Shown here: positions 1 through 9,783 of the stretch, in pieces
How the letters are laid out: the number at the start of each line of letters is the position of its first letter
Numbering within the stretch: position 1 is the stretch's first letter
Notes under the pieces: generated by a model
Database searches by the model: none
Seen by the model: the letters and a program-made list of their open reading frames with translations, nothing else
What the model was told of the DNA's origin: nothing
Position numbers and translations under genes: made by a program
Assembly (NCBI GenBank): GCA_025352665.1
Contig: JANXSM010000143.1
Coordinates: 62,001-126,000 of the forward strand
Direction of reading: 5' to 3'
Source: Rhodospirillales bacterium
GTDB taxonomy: Bacteria; Pseudomonadota; Alphaproteobacteria; Acetobacterales; Acetobacteraceae
Length of the DNA: 64,000 nucleotides

Positions 1-1
1 G

Positions 2-394
2 AAGAACGACGTGTCGGTGCCGGTTTCAAAGGTGCCGGAACTGCTGGAACGGGCTCAGGCTGCAGCTGCACTGCTGATGCCCGGCATGCGGATGGTGCCG
101 TTTGGCCATATGGGCGATGGCAACATCCACCTTAATTTCGAACAGCCGGAGGCCATGGACGCGGCGGTATTCTTGGCCCAGGACCATGCCATCATGGATA
201 TGGTCGGCGAGATCGTGCAGTCGCTCGACGGGAGTTTTTCGGCGGAGCACGGGGTCGGCATGCTAAAACCTTACATGATGCCCTCGTGGCGAGGCGGCGC
301 TGAGCTCGACGCGATGCGGCGGATCAAGCAGGCACTGGACCCCCGCGGCATCATGAACCCCGGCAAGGTTTTGCCTGACGCGGCAACCCGCTGA
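2..394 (+). CDS. FAD-binding oxidase C-terminal part (GlcD/D-2-hydroxyglutarate dehydrogenase-like), 5' cut by window edge
   Basis: Only the last 130 residues are in the window, and the frame is already open at the edge. The fragment carries the signature of the FAD-linked oxidase C-terminal domain: SVPVSKVPEL, then HMGDGNIH, then FSAEHGVGMLK, and the terminal DPRGIMNPGKVL. In this family the HMGDGN and EHGVG segments line the active site near the flavin and a bound metal. Members oxidise D-2-hydroxy acids (glycolate, D-lactate, D-2-hydroxyglutarate). Substrate cannot be decided without the N-terminal half. It ends 78 bp before lptG and is probably a separate unit. Confidence 0.88.
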   Translation, partial: KNDVSVPVSKVPELLERAQAAAALLMPGMRMVPFGHMGDGNIHLNFEQPEAMDAAVFLAQDHAIMDMVGEIVQSLDGSFSAEHGVGMLKPYMMPSWRGGAELDAMRRIKQALDPRGIMNPGKVLPDAATR

Positions 395-472
395 GGCCAT
401 CCGCCAGACCTGAGTGGCCTCCTGGTCACGAGGTGGTTAGAGTGGTCCGGCCGTCAGGAGTATCCCCACCAC

Positions 473-1585
473 GTGCCGATTGCCGCGACCCTTTCCCTCT
501 ATATATCTCGCGTGTTCGTGCTGGCGGTGCTGGCGATGCTGGCGGGATTATCTGCCTTGGTCGGCTTGTTCGATTTCATCGAACTGCTGCGCCGGTCGGC
601 CACGCGGCCGGAGGCGACGTTCGGGATTGTGACGACGATCGCAGCTTTGCGGCTGCCTTGGGTCAGCATGCAGATCCTGCCGTTCGCCGTGCTGCTGGGG
701 GGAATTCTGGCGTTCTGGCGGTTGACCCGTTCCTCCGAACTGGTGGTGGCGCGCGCCGCCGGCGTGTCGGCGTGGCAATTCCTTGCGGCGCCGGTTCTGT
801 GCGCGATGGCGCTCGGCGCGCTGGCGACTGGGGCAGTCAGCCCGTTGTCTGCGGTGATGCGGGCGCGGGCCGAGGCGATGGACATCACCTATCTTCGCGG
901 CGGCGGAGGACCATTGACGCTGGCAGGCGGGCAGCTGTGGTTGCGCCAGGCGGACCGGGAACTTGATCCGCAGGGCGTGGCCATTCTTCACGCCGCCCGT
1001 GTTTCAGTGGAGAACGGCCGCATCGAGGCGGAACAGATGAGCGTGTTCCGGCTCGACAGCCAGGACCGCCTGCTGGAGCGGGTGGAGACACCGCATGCGA
1101 CCCTGGGTCTGCAGGGCTGGGATCTCAACGATGCCCGCACCGTCAAGCCCGGCCAGTTGCCTGGTCCTCCAGCTCTGCGACGGCTGCCGAGCGATTTGAC
1201 CGTGGACCGCGTGCAGGAGAGCTTTGCTCCGCCTGATACGTTGAGCTTCTGGGCTTTACCGGGTTTTATTAAGTTGCTGGATCGATCTGGATTTTCGTCC
1301 ATCCGGCATCGGCTGCATTTCCAGTCGCTGCTGGCGTTGCCGCTGCTGGCGGGCACGATGTCGTTGCTGTCGGCTGGATTCTCCATGCGTCAGACCAGGC
1401 GCGGTGGTGTGGCCCAGATGATCGGCTCCGGTGTGGCCGCGGGTTTTGCGCTGTTCGTGGTGTCGAAGGTGGCCGAAGAATTCGGACAGTCCGGTGCCGT
1501 GCCACCGGTGCTGGCGGCCTGGGCGCCGGCGGTGTCGGGTTTGATGTTATCGGTCGCACTGCTGTTGCACCTGGAAGACGGTTGA
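473..1585 (+). CDS. lptG: LPS export ABC transporter permease LptG
   Basis: A 370-residue inner-membrane protein of the LptF/LptG family. These permeases pair with LptB ATPases to extract lipopolysaccharide and pass it to the periplasmic LptC/LptA bridge. Three hydrophobic segments lie near residues 8-30, 50-75 and 93-118, followed by a periplasmic beta-jellyroll-like region (about 130-270) and three more membrane segments to the end. The C-terminal LLLHLEDG and position directly before lptD favour LptG over LptF. The start is GTG, with CAGGAG at 455-460 upstream. The stop overlaps the possible TTG start of lptD. No lptF lies upstream, where it is usually found. Confidence 0.88.
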   Translation: MPIAATLSLYISRVFVLAVLAMLAGLSALVGLFDFIELLRRSATRPEATFGIVTTIAALRLPWVSMQILPFAVLLGGILAFWRLTRSSELVVARAAGVSAWQFLAAPVLCAMALGALATGAVSPLSAVMRARAEAMDITYLRGGGGPLTLAGGQLWLRQADRELDPQGVAILHAARVSVENGRIEAEQMSVFRLDSQDRLLERVETPHATLGLQGWDLNDARTVKPGQLPGPPALRRLPSDLTVDRVQESFAPPDTLSFWALPGFIKLLDRSGFSSIRHRLHFQSLLALPLLAGTMSLLSAGFSMRQTRRGGVAQMIGSGVAAGFALFVVSKVAEEFGQSGAVPPVLAAWAPAVSGLMLSVALLLHLEDG

Positions 1586-1587
1586 GC

Positions 1588-3738
1588 ATGCGGCGCGCCC
1601 TGTTGGCACTGGCCTTGGCCGGTGCCGCGGCCTCGCCTGCGTTCGCGCAGGATCGCAATGCACCGGTGACGTTCACCGCCGATGATGTTCAGTACGATCG
1701 CGACGCCGGCATCGTGACGGCGAGCGGCCATGTGGAGGCATGGCAGAACGACCGTACCTTGCGAGCCGACAGGATCGTGTTCAACCGCAACACGGGGGTA
1801 GCGGCCGCCACCGGCCATGTGGTGCTGCAGGAGCCGGACGGCCAAGTGGTCTTTTCAGACTATGCCGAGCTGACCCAGGACATGAAGGACGGCGTGCTGG
1901 CGGGCATGCGCGCGCAGCTTTCTCAGAACGGTCGGCTGGCGGCAAATGGCGCGAAGCGGACCGATGCACGGATCAACGAGTTGTCGCGCGCGGTCTACAG
2001 CACCTGCAACCTGTGCGCCCAAGATCCGACGAAGGCGCCGCTGTGGGACATTCGGGCGCGCGAGGCGGTGCAGGACGTCGACAACAAGCGGATCGAATAT
2101 CGCGACGCGATCATCGACATCTACGGCGTGCCGGTGATGTATCTGCCATATCTAACGCACCCCGACCCGACCCAGAAACGGGCGACGGGCCTGTTGATCC
2201 CGTCGTTTGGGGCAGGCAGCAAGCACCTCGGCTTCTTTGCCGTGGCCCCCTATTACATCGTGCTCGACGGGCAGTCCGATGCGACGCTGTCGCCGATCGT
2301 TACCCAACGGGCCGACCAGGGGTTGGGGTTCAACTACCGGCGGCGTTTCAACACCGGCAAGGTGACGATCGACGGATCCATCTCCGACGAAAACATGAAA
2401 TTTAACGGGCATGTGTTCGCCAATGGCAGTTTCGTCATCAACGAGCAGTTCCGTTGGGGCTTCAACATCAACCAGTCGACGAGTGCGACCTATCTGCGCG
2501 ACTATCGCATTTCGCCGAACACGTCGGTGCTGTCGAGTTCCGTGTTCGTGGAAGGTTTTGGCCAAGGCTCCTTCACGCGTACAGAGGCGCGGACCTACCA
2601 GAGCCTGACGACCGCGACTGCCACTGGACGGCTGCCGTATGTGCTGCCGCGAACGCAATACAGCTATTTTGGCCAGCAGGATGAACTCGGCGGCCGCCTG
2701 GCTGTGGATGCCGGGGCTTTCAACGTGCTGCGCAACCTTGGAACCAAGACGCAGCGCGCCAACGTCAACGTCGATTACAGCCGCCCGTTCACCGGACCGC
2801 TCGGTGACGTCTGGAAGGTCGCACTACATGTGGACAGCGCCGTGTACAACACACAGGGGCTCGCGCTGCTGCCGAATTATTCGACCATCTCGTCATCTGC
2901 CAGCAGCCAGGCGATGCCGACGCTGGCAACGGAACTCCGCTGGCCGTTCCAGCGCAGCGCCGGCGCCTATGGGACGCAACTACTCGAGCCGATCCTGAAG
3001 GGGTTTGTTGCTCCGAAGACGCCGAGCTATGCGAACGGGCGGATCCCCAACGAAGATTCGCTGGATACAGAATTCACTGATTCCACGCTGTTTGCGATAA
3101 ATCGCTTCCAGGGCAACGATCGGCTCGAGGGTGGCGTGCGTGGGTCCGTCGGACTGCACGCGCAATGGGCGTTCCCGGGTGGTGCACTGGTCGACGGGCT
3201 GGTGGGTCAGTCGTTCAGGACCGAGAAGGATCTGACCTTCAGCAAGTATTCCGGCCTGCAAAACACCCGGTCGGATTATGTGGCGCGGACCAGCTTCACC
3301 CCTATCCCGGAATTCGACCTCACGGCGCGCGGCCGGTTCGACCAACGGACGATGAATGTGAATTTTGCCGATGCCACCGCGACCGCGGGAACCGACGCGT
3401 TTCGCGTGAACGGCGGCTATCTGTATTCCAACTCCAATCTGTTCACCTATTACGACAATCCGCCGGCAAATTTTGTGAACACGCCGCGTCATGAGCTGTT
3501 TGCCGGGGCGACCACCAAGATCGGCGCCTGGAGGATGCGGGCAAACGTTCAACGCGACATCTATCTGCGCAAATGGGTGGGAATATCGGCCGGGGCGACT
3601 TACGAAGATGAGTGCTTCATTTTCGACGTGGGCTATTACCGCCGCTATACCTCTCTCCTGGCCGACGGAGGCGACAGCGGGTTGTTGTTCTCCATCACTT
3701 TGAAGACCGTCGGCGAATTCGGCTTTCACGCCAATTGA
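1588..3738 (+). CDS. lptD: LPS assembly outer-membrane protein LptD
   Basis: A 716-residue protein with a signal peptide (MRRALLALALAGAAASPAFA), an OstA/LptA-like periplasmic jellyroll (roughly residues 25-140) and a long beta-barrel region to the end. It receives LPS from the LptA bridge and inserts it into the outer leaflet together with the lipoprotein LptE. A CNLC pair follows the jellyroll and a single Cys sits in YEDECFIFD near the C-terminus, consistent with the inter-domain disulfide needed for LptD maturation. An in-frame TTG at 1582 overlaps the lptG stop, but ATG 1588 has the better spacing from GGAAG at 1573-1577. Confidence 0.93.
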   Translation: MRRALLALALAGAAASPAFAQDRNAPVTFTADDVQYDRDAGIVTASGHVEAWQNDRTLRADRIVFNRNTGVAAATGHVVLQEPDGQVVFSDYAELTQDMKDGVLAGMRAQLSQNGRLAANGAKRTDARINELSRAVYSTCNLCAQDPTKAPLWDIRAREAVQDVDNKRIEYRDAIIDIYGVPVMYLPYLTHPDPTQKRATGLLIPSFGAGSKHLGFFAVAPYYIVLDGQSDATLSPIVTQRADQGLGFNYRRRFNTGKVTIDGSISDENMKFNGHVFANGSFVINEQFRWGFNINQSTSATYLRDYRISPNTSVLSSSVFVEGFGQGSFTRTEARTYQSLTTATATGRLPYVLPRTQYSYFGQQDELGGRLAVDAGAFNVLRNLGTKTQRANVNVDYSRPFTGPLGDVWKVALHVDSAVYNTQGLALLPNYSTISSSASSQAMPTLATELRWPFQRSAGAYGTQLLEPILKGFVAPKTPSYANGRIPNEDSLDTEFTDSTLFAINRFQGNDRLEGGVRGSVGLHAQWAFPGGALVDGLVGQSFRTEKDLTFSKYSGLQNTRSDYVARTSFTPIPEFDLTARGRFDQRTMNVNFADATATAGTDAFRVNGGYLYSNSNLFTYYDNPPANFVNTPRHELFAGATTKIGAWRMRANVQRDIYLRKWVGISAGATYEDECFIFDVGYYRRYTSLLADGGDSGLLFSITLKTVGEFGFHAN

Positions 3739-3781
3739 GGCTGGAGCCAGGCGTGCGTCCTGAGGAGTTGAAACCGCGTCC

Positions 3782-5110
3782 ATGACACAGAGCCGTAATC
3801 TCCCGAGCTTCCTGCTATGCGGTACCGCTGTCGCGGCATTGGCACTGGCACCAATGGCGCCAGCTGACGCGCAGGCCCAGGTCCGCCAGCCACCGCCCCC
3901 TTCCACATCCGGCGATGCGATGCGGATCGTCGCGGTGGTCAACGGGGATGTGATCAGCCGAGGTGACGTGGAAAATCGTCGACGACTGTTCGCGCTGTCC
4001 TCCGGCTTGCCGGTCACCAATGACGTGCTGGACCGGCTGACGCCGCAGGTGACCCGTCAGCTGATCGACGAGAGGCTCCGGCTGCAGGAGACGCAGCGCA
4101 AACATGTGGTGGTGCAGGACAAGCAGGTGGCGGACGCGATCGGCGAGATCGAAAGCCGCAACGGCATGCCGAAAGGCGGCCTGTCCCGCCAGCTTGCCGC
4201 AAGTTCGGTCTCGACCCGGACGCTGATCGACCAGATTCGCGCGCAGCTGGCCTGGTCGCAGCTGCTGCGCCAAGCGGTGGGCATGCAGGGACCGCCATCG
4301 GATGCTGATATCGCCGACCAGGAGGCGCAGATCAAGGCGCAAGTGGGACAGCCGGAATACCGGGTAAGCGAAATATTTACGCCGGTCAGCAATCCGGCGC
4401 AGGACGACGAGGCGAAGCGGTTCGCGGACACGATCATCACGCAATTGCGCGCGGGCGCCCCGTTCCCGGTGGTGGCGGCGGAGTTCAGCCAGTCGCAGAC
4501 GGCGCTGCAGGGCGGTGACCTCGGCTGGGTGCAGGGCAATCAGATGGACCCCGCCGTGCTGCGCGTCGTGCGCGAGATGCCGCCGGGCGCGATCAGCAAC
4601 CCCATTAAGGTGGCCGGCGGCTATTCGATCGTGACGTTGCGCGCCAAGCGGGAAGTCGGCCACGACCCCGCCACGATCATGCACGTGCGCCAGATCTATC
4701 TACCGTTCACCCAGCCGCTCGATCCTCAGGCACCGACGCCACAACAGATCAGCCAGCTGGACGTGGGCAAGCGGCTGCAGACCAGCGTGAAGTCCTGCGA
4801 GGATGCGGAGGCTGCGAACAAGGCCGCCAACAGCGGACGTAATCCGGATCCGGGTGAAATTCGTCTTGAGGCGATCAGCGAGCCGCTGCACGGTATTCTG
4901 GCCAAGCTTTCGCCCGGCCAGATCACCCAGCCACTGCCGGACCGGGACGGTATCACCATGGTGTTCATGTGCTCGCGCGAAACACAGAACCGCGGCATTC
5001 CCAGCAAGGACGAGTTGGTCGACAAGATCCTGGGCGAGCGGGCGGAATTGACGTCGCGCCAGATGATGCGGGATTTGCAGCGCAGGGCGGTGATCGATCA
5101 ACGCTCCTGA
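3782..5110 (+). CDS. surA: Periplasmic chaperone/peptidyl-prolyl isomerase SurA
   Basis: A 442-residue exported protein. An N-terminal signal sequence (about residues 1-31) is followed by a SurA N-terminal chaperone domain ([15 protein letters not shown] onward) and a parvulin (PPIC) domain near residues 190-290 containing [16 protein letters not shown] and [15 protein letters not shown] second, degenerate parvulin-like region fills the C-terminus ([10 protein letters not shown] to [10 protein letters not shown]). SurA escorts beta-barrel precursors such as LptD to the BAM complex, which fits its place 43 bp after lptD. A GAGGAG ribosome-binding site precedes the ATG. In many relatives pdxA follows; here rsmA follows after 4 bp. 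Confidence 0.92.
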   Translation: MTQSRNLPSFLLCGTAVAALALAPMAPADAQAQVRQPPPPSTSGDAMRIVAVVNGDVISRGDVENRRRLFALSSGLPVTNDVLDRLTPQVTRQLIDERLRLQETQRKHVVVQDKQVADAIGEIESRNGMPKGGLSRQLAASSVSTRTLIDQIRAQLAWSQLLRQAVGMQGPPSDADIADQEAQIKAQVGQPEYRVSEIFTPVSNPAQDDEAKRFADTIITQLRAGAPFPVVAAEFSQSQTALQGGDLGWVQGNQMDPAVLRVVREMPPGAISNPIKVAGGYSIVTLRAKREVGHDPATIMHVRQIYLPFTQPLDPQAPTPQQISQLDVGKRLQTSVKSCEDAEAANKAANSGRNPDPGEIRLEAISEPLHGILAKLSPGQITQPLPDRDGITMVFMCSRETQNRGIPSKDELVDKILGERAELTSRQMMRDLQRRAVIDQRS

Positions 5111-5114
5111 TCCC

Positions 5115-5924
5115 GTGCTCCCGCCGCTGCGGGAGGTGATTTCCAGCTTCGGGCTGGATGCGCGCAAATCGCTTGGGCAGCATTTTCTGCTGGATGCCAA
5201 TCTGATCGCGCGGATTGCGCGACAGGCGGGGGACCTGGACGGGCGGCACGTCGTCGAGGTCGGGCCGGGACCTGGCGGGTTGACGCGAGCCCTGCTTGAC
5301 ACCGCGGCCGAGAGCGTGACGGCGGTGGAAATCGACGCTCGGGCGGTGGTGGCGATCGAGGCGCTGCAGGCCGTGGTGGGACCTAGGCTGAGAATCATTG
5401 CGGGTGATGCCGTGGCAATGGATCTTTCGGCCGTGGTGCCGGCACCGCGCCAGGTCATTGCAAATCTGCCGTATAATGTGGGATCGCCGTTGCTGGTCGG
5501 CTGGCTGCGCCAAGCCGCTGCGTGGGAACGGCTCACCTTGATGTTCCAGCAGGAGGTGGCTGAGCGGATCTGTGCGGCACCGGACAGCGACGGCTATGGC
5601 AGGCTGGGTGTGCTGGCACAGTGGACCTGCAAGGCCGAGTTCCGGCTGCGTGTTCCGCCCGAGGCCTTCACACCACCTCCCAAGGTTTGGTCTGCGGTGG
5701 TGGTGCTCACGCCGCATGCGGAGCAGCCGTCAGATAGCCTGTTCCGTGCCATGGAGCGGCTCACAGCGGCAGCTTTCGGGCAGCGGCGCAAAATGCTGCG
5801 CGGCTCGCTCAAATCGCTCGGTGGCGAGGCTCTGTTGGCCAAGGTGGGGATCGAAGGCTCCCGCCGCGCCGAGACGCTGACGGTTGCCGAGTTCGACGCT
5901 TTGGCACGGACACTTGTGGGCTAG
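5115..5924 (+). CDS. rsmA: 16S rRNA (adenine1518/1519-N6)-dimethyltransferase RsmA (KsgA)
   Basis: A 269-residue SAM-dependent dimethyltransferase that modifies two adjacent adenines in the 3' hairpin of 16S rRNA during late small-subunit assembly. The N-terminal [14 protein letters not shown] motif, the SAM-binding [16 protein letters not shown], and the catalytic [13 protein letters not shown] (NLPY type) are all present. The start is GTG, 4 bp after the surA stop, so it is very likely co-translated with surA. The gene ends 88 bp from a convergent dehydrogenase gene. Confidence 0.95.
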   Translation: MLPPLREVISSFGLDARKSLGQHFLLDANLIARIARQAGDLDGRHVVEVGPGPGGLTRALLDTAAESVTAVEIDARAVVAIEALQAVVGPRLRIIAGDAVAMDLSAVVPAPRQVIANLPYNVGSPLLVGWLRQAAAWERLTLMFQQEVAERICAAPDSDGYGRLGVLAQWTCKAEFRLRVPPEAFTPPPKVWSAVVVLTPHAEQPSDSLFRAMERLTAAAFGQRRKMLRGSLKSLGGEALLAKVGIEGSRRAETLTVAEFDALARTLVG

Positions 5925-5974
5925 GCCTTTATTTTGCTTCGTGGCGTTAGCGGCGCACTGACACGGTTTTCGCC

Positions 5975-5992
5975 GGCTCTCCCCGTGGAGCC
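5975..5992. terminator. Possible short hairpin between convergent rsmA and the SDR gene
   Basis: GGCTC (5975-5979) and GAGCC (5988-5992) form a 5-bp stem with an 8-base loop in the 88-bp gap. It is followed by no clear T-run on either strand, so a terminator role is weakly supported. This is the only structure I see in this gap apart from a 7-bp inverted pair GCGTTAG (5944-5950)/CTAACGC (6013-6019). Confidence 0.25.
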
Positions 5993-6012
5993 AGGTGCAG
6001 TGACATCACGAC

Positions 6013-6798
6013 CTAACGCTGCAAGGGCGCCTTGCCGGGTGCGGCAGCAAGGATGCGGGCGGACCAAGTGGGCGGCAGCGCCCCGATCAGGCGGGCGAGC
6101 CCTGCGATCCACCAGGGAAAGGCGTATCGACGCCGGCCCGCCATGACTGCGCGCAGAATGAGAGTGGCCGCTTTGTCGGAAGCCATAATCCCAGGCATCG
6201 GAAAGCGATTTTTCGCCGTCATCGCGGTGCGAATATAGCCGGGGCAGATGCTGGTGAGTTGCACGCCATGCCGCGCGGCATTGTGGGCGGTGGCGACGGT
6301 CCACACGTCGAGTGCGGCCTTGGACGCCGCGTAGCTTGCAGCATTGGGCGCCGGAACGAAGGCTGCGATCGACGCGATGGCCACGATACGGCCACGTAGC
6401 CCTCGGCTATCCGGCGGTTGGAGCAACATGCGGTCGAGCGCGGGCAGCATGGTGTTGAGAGCGCCGTCGAGATTGGTGGTCAGGACCACGCGAACCTGGT
6501 TGGCCGTTTCGGGACGACCATCCTCGCTTCCCGCACCGATCCCGGCATTGGCGATCACCAAGTCCAAATGGCCGATACCGTTGATCCACTTCGCCATCGC
6601 GGCGGCGTCACACACGTCGATCACGCGTGTGTGCGCCGCTGCCCCACGCTCACGGCACGCGAGTGCCGTGGCTTCCAAACGCCGTTGATCGCGACCGGCG
6701 AGGTGGATTGTTGCACCTGGGCGCGACAGGGCGATGGCCAGCGCCTGGCCGATCCCGCTCGATGCGCCGGTAATCAAGGCTGTGTTGATGCGTTGCAT
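6013..6798 (-). CDS. Short-chain dehydrogenase/reductase
   Basis: A 261-residue classical SDR with a Rossmann fold. It has TGASSGIG (cofactor-binding TGxxxGxG), the NAG-type motif in IANAGIG, catalytic Ser in IASIAAF, and YAASK as the YxxxK pair. The region after YAASK resembles the DltE/YqjQ-like group of broad oxidoreductases, with a C-terminal extension (PFPWWIAGLARLIGALPP) that may contact the membrane. The substrate is not predictable. It is convergent with rsmA and divergent from yicC with only 55 bp between the two starts. Confidence 0.85.
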   Translation of the reverse strand: MQRINTALITGASSGIGQALAIALSRPGATIHLAGRDQRRLEATALACRERGAAAHTRVIDVCDAAAMAKWINGIGHLDLVIANAGIGAGSEDGRPETANQVRVVLTTNLDGALNTMLPALDRMLLQPPDSRGLRGRIVAIASIAAFVPAPNAASYAASKAALDVWTVATAHNAARHGVQLTSICPGYIRTAMTAKNRFPMPGIMASDKAATLILRAVMAGRRRYAFPWWIAGLARLIGALPPTWSARILAAAPGKAPLQR

Positions 6799-6853
6799 AT
6801 TCGCAGTCTAAGGCATCGCGTGTAGAAGGTCGCGCAGAACACAGGAGTTCCAC

Positions 6854-7741
6854 ATGTCACCTGCGTCCATGACCGGCTTTGCCCGCAGCGAGGGAGCCGT
6901 CGAGGGGACCAGTTGGGCGTGGGAACTGCGCAGTGTGAACGGGCGCGGGCTGGAGTTGCGGTTCCGGCTGCCAGGCGGGCTCGATGCGTTGGAGCCGAAG
7001 CTGCGCGAGGCCACGGGACAGCGACTGAAGCGCGGCAATGTCACAGCCAACCTGACGATCCGGCGTGAGGAGACGGCGCGCCTGTCGGTGGATCAGGCCG
7101 CGTTGGAACAGCTGTTGACCGTCGCGATGGCACTGGCAGCACGCATTCCCGGCGGGCAGCCGCCGCGTGCCGAGGCGCTGCTCGGCCTGCCCGGCATCAT
7201 GCGTGCCGCGGCACCACTGGAGAGCGAGGGGCTGCAACAGGCGCTGGTGGATGCGGTCACGAGCGGGTTTTCCGAAGCCCTCGCGGCCCTGGTCACGTCG
7301 CGCGGGCAGGAGGGCTTGCGGTTGGGCGCGATCCTGGCCGGCCAAATCGAGGAGGTCGCCCAGTTGCATGAGACCGCTGGCGTCCAAGCGGCCGACCAGC
7401 CGGCCGCCCAGCGCACCCGGATGTTGGAGACGGTGCAGGCCCTGATGCGCGACACGCCTGGCTTGCCGGAGGAACGGATTGCGCAGGAGGTGGCATTGCT
7501 GGCGGCTCGCTCCGACGTGCGAGAAGAACTGGACCGGCTGTCGGCGCATCTGGACGCGGCGCGGGCGTTGCTGGCAGAGGGCGAGGCGATCGGTCGGCGG
7601 TTCGATTTCCTGGTGCAGGAATTCAACCGTGAGGCCAACACGCTATGCAGCAAGTCTGCCAGCGTGGCGCTGACCACCACGGGATTGAAGCTGAAAGCGA
7701 CCATCGAGCAGCTTCGCGAGCAGGTACAGAACATCGAATGA
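6854..7741 (+). CDS. yicC: YicC family endoribonuclease-like protein
   Basis: A 295-residue protein with both halves of the YicC family: an N-terminal domain opening with SMTGFARSEG and containing ELRSVNGRGLELRFRLP, and the DUF1732 C-terminal domain ending in KSASVALTTTGLKLKATIEQLREQVQN. E. coli YicC/RicR family members cleave RNA and are linked to small-RNA turnover. GGAG lies 9 bases before the ATG. It is followed after 7 bp by gmk, a pairing widely conserved in Proteobacteria. Confidence 0.92.
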   Translation: MSPASMTGFARSEGAVEGTSWAWELRSVNGRGLELRFRLPGGLDALEPKLREATGQRLKRGNVTANLTIRREETARLSVDQAALEQLLTVAMALAARIPGGQPPRAEALLGLPGIMRAAAPLESEGLQQALVDAVTSGFSEALAALVTSRGQEGLRLGAILAGQIEEVAQLHETAGVQAADQPAAQRTRMLETVQALMRDTPGLPEERIAQEVALLAARSDVREELDRLSAHLDAARALLAEGEAIGRRFDFLVQEFNREANTLCSKSASVALTTTGLKLKATIEQLREQVQNIE

Positions 7742-7748
7742 GGCCGGC

Positions 7749-8384
7749 ATGTTGATTTCCCGACGCGGCCTTTGCCTGGTGCTTGCGGCCCCTTCGGGCG
7801 CCGGAAAATCTGCGATCACCCGGGCTTTGCTGGCGGCAGACCCCACGCTGGCGCTGTCGATCAGCGCCACCACCCGGGCGCCGCGCCACTATGAGCAGGA
7901 TGAGGTGCATTATCATTTCCGCACCCAGGAGATGTTCGACGCCATGGTAGCGGGCGGCGAGATGCTCGAATGGGCCGGCGTGTTTGGCCGCTCCTACGGC
8001 AGCCCTCGCACACCGGTCGAACAGGCGCTGGCGGCAGGGCGCGATGTTCTGTTCGATATCGACTGGCAGGGTTATCGACAGGTGCGGGACGCGCTGCCTG
8101 GCGATGTCGTCGGTGTGTTCATCATGCCACCGTCGCTGGTCGAACTCGAATCGCGACTGCGCGCCAGGGGCGACGGCGAGGCGGAGGTCAGCCGCCGAAT
8201 GGCGACGGCGGAGTCGGAAATCAGCCATGTGCGCGAATTCGACTACCTGGTGTTGAACCAGCATCTGGATGTCGCGGTGGCGCAGACGCGGGCAGTTCTG
8301 GAGGCCGCGCGCACCGCCATGTCTCGCCAGACCGGGCTCGATGAGTTCACCCGGTGGCTGGCGCAGGGACGCTCCCACAGCTAG
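7749..8384 (+). CDS. gmk: Guanylate kinase
   Basis: A 211-residue enzyme that phosphorylates GMP to GDP with ATP. The P-loop is APSGAGKS (residues 14-21). The GMP-binding segment follows with SISATTRAPRHYEQDEVHYHF, where the usual Arg-x-x-Arg and Tyr are recognisable, then GEMLEWAGVFGRSYGSP and DVLFDIDWQG. Length is typical. It starts 7 bp after yicC and closes this transcription unit; 48 bp later an ABC permease gene begins. Confidence 0.94.
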   Translation: MLISRRGLCLVLAAPSGAGKSAITRALLAADPTLALSISATTRAPRHYEQDEVHYHFRTQEMFDAMVAGGEMLEWAGVFGRSYGSPRTPVEQALAAGRDVLFDIDWQGYRQVRDALPGDVVGVFIMPPSLVELESRLRARGDGEAEVSRRMATAESEISHVREFDYLVLNQHLDVAVAQTRAVLEAARTAMSRQTGLDEFTRWLAQGRSHS

Positions 8385-8432
8385 GTTCCGTCTCGGATAT
8401 CGCTAACATTTGAGCCGGGGGAACGAGAACGG

Positions 8433-9104
8433 GTGGACTACACCTTTCACTTTATCGACGTCTGGCGCGCCCGCGACGAGCTGTTGTGGGGGGCGGCGCT
8501 GACGGTTCGGCTGTCTGTTATTTCTATGGTGCTAAGCTTGGCGATCGCCGTGGCCGGTGCGCTCGCACGCACGTCGGGGCCAGTTTGGCTGCGCGGGCTG
8601 GTGGCAGCCTATGTCGAGTTCGTTCGCAACACACCGTTTCTGGTTCAGGTGTTTGTGATTTTCTTTGGTCTGCCCGCGTTCGGGATCCGATTGGAGGCCA
8701 ACACCGGGGCACTTATCGCCATGGTGCTGAACGGGAGCGCCTACACGATCGAGATCGTGCGCGCCGGCATCGAGGCGGTGGACCGCGGACAGGTTGAAGC
8801 GGCCACTGCCCTGGGGCTGCACCGACTGCAGGCGTTTCGCCATATTGTTCTGCCACAGGCACTGCGTGCGGTATTTGCGCCGCTGGGCAGTCAGTTCATT
8901 CTGCTGATGCTGAACTCATCGATTGTTTCAGTGATTTCGGCCGATGAGCTGACCGCGGCCGCGCAAGACATCCAGTCGCGCACCTTCCGCAGCTTCGAGG
9001 TCTATATCGTCGTCATAGCGATGTATTTCGTGCTGTCCCTGGGATTCTCGGGTGTGTTTGCCGGGCTGAACCGACTGTTCTTCCCGAAGCTGGAGGGGCG
9101 CTGA
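8433..9104 (+). CDS. Polar amino-acid ABC transporter permease (HisM/GlnP type), first subunit
   Basis: A 223-residue inner-membrane permease with about five hydrophobic helices. The EAA-loop signature of polar amino-acid importers is AATALGLHRLQAFRHIVLPQAL, where the cytoplasmic loop contacts the ATPase. FVRNTPFLVQVFVIFFGLP is the family's typical N-terminal motif. The start is GTG, preceded by GGGGGAACGAG. Its stop overlaps the next permease start by one base (TGATG), so the two subunits are translationally coupled. Confidence 0.9.
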   Translation: MDYTFHFIDVWRARDELLWGAALTVRLSVISMVLSLAIAVAGALARTSGPVWLRGLVAAYVEFVRNTPFLVQVFVIFFGLPAFGIRLEANTGALIAMVLNGSAYTIEIVRAGIEAVDRGQVEAATALGLHRLQAFRHIVLPQALRAVFAPLGSQFILLMLNSSIVSVISADELTAAAQDIQSRTFRSFEVYIVVIAMYFVLSLGFSGVFAGLNRLFFPKLEGR

Positions 9105-9757
9105 TGCGCTCTCTCAACTTCGGCGATTTCGTGTTCCTGGTGACGGCGGCGCGGTGGACGATCCTGCTTTCGCTTTCGGCCTTCCTCGGCGGGGGGCTGA
9201 TCGGCATTCTCATCGCCTTGCTTCGCGTTTCCTCCAGCGGCGCTGCGCGGTGGTTCGCCATCGCCTATATCCAGATTTTCCAGGGCACGCCGCTGCTGCT
9301 CCAGTTGTTCCTGGTGTTCTTTGGAACCGACATGCTGGGAATGCCGCTGAGCCCGTGGGTGGCGGCAACGCTGGGTCTGTCGCTCAACGCGGGCGCTTTT
9401 CTGGGCGAGATCTGGCGCGGGTCTATTCAGTCGGTGCCCAAGGCGCAGTCGGAGGCGGCAATGGCGTTGGGACTGCATTATCTGCCGCGCATGCGCCTGG
9501 TCGTGCTGCCCCAGGCGTTGCGGATTGCCACGGCGCCAACCGTGGGTTTCCTGGTCAACCTCGTCAAGTCGACGTCGCTCGCGGCGATTATTGGCTTCGT
9601 CGAGCTCACCCGCGCCGCCCAGTTGCTCAACAATGCCACGTTCCGGCCGTTCACCATCTTCTTTTCGGTGGCGATACTGTATTTCATGCTCTGCTGGCCG
9701 CTGACGATAGCCAGCCGACGCCTGGAACGCCGGATGGCTGCCGCCTACCAACGATAA
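9104..9757 (+). CDS. Polar amino-acid ABC transporter permease, second subunit
   Basis: A 217-residue homologue of the preceding permease. It shows YIQIFQGTPLLLQLFLVFFG near residue 50 and an EAA loop AAMALGLHYLPRMRLVVLPQ near residue 128. It should form a heterodimeric channel with its neighbour. It is followed after 26 bp, including a strong AGGGAGAG ribosome-binding site, by the binding-protein gene. Confidence 0.9.
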   Translation: MRSLNFGDFVFLVTAARWTILLSLSAFLGGGLIGILIALLRVSSSGAARWFAIAYIQIFQGTPLLLQLFLVFFGTDMLGMPLSPWVAATLGLSLNAGAFLGEIWRGSIQSVPKAQSEAAMALGLHYLPRMRLVVLPQALRIATAPTVGFLVNLVKSTSLAAIIGFVELTRAAQLLNNATFRPFTIFFSVAILYFMLCWPLTIASRRLERRMAAAYQR

Positions 9758-9783
9758 TCAAAAAGAACCCAGGGAGAGACTTC

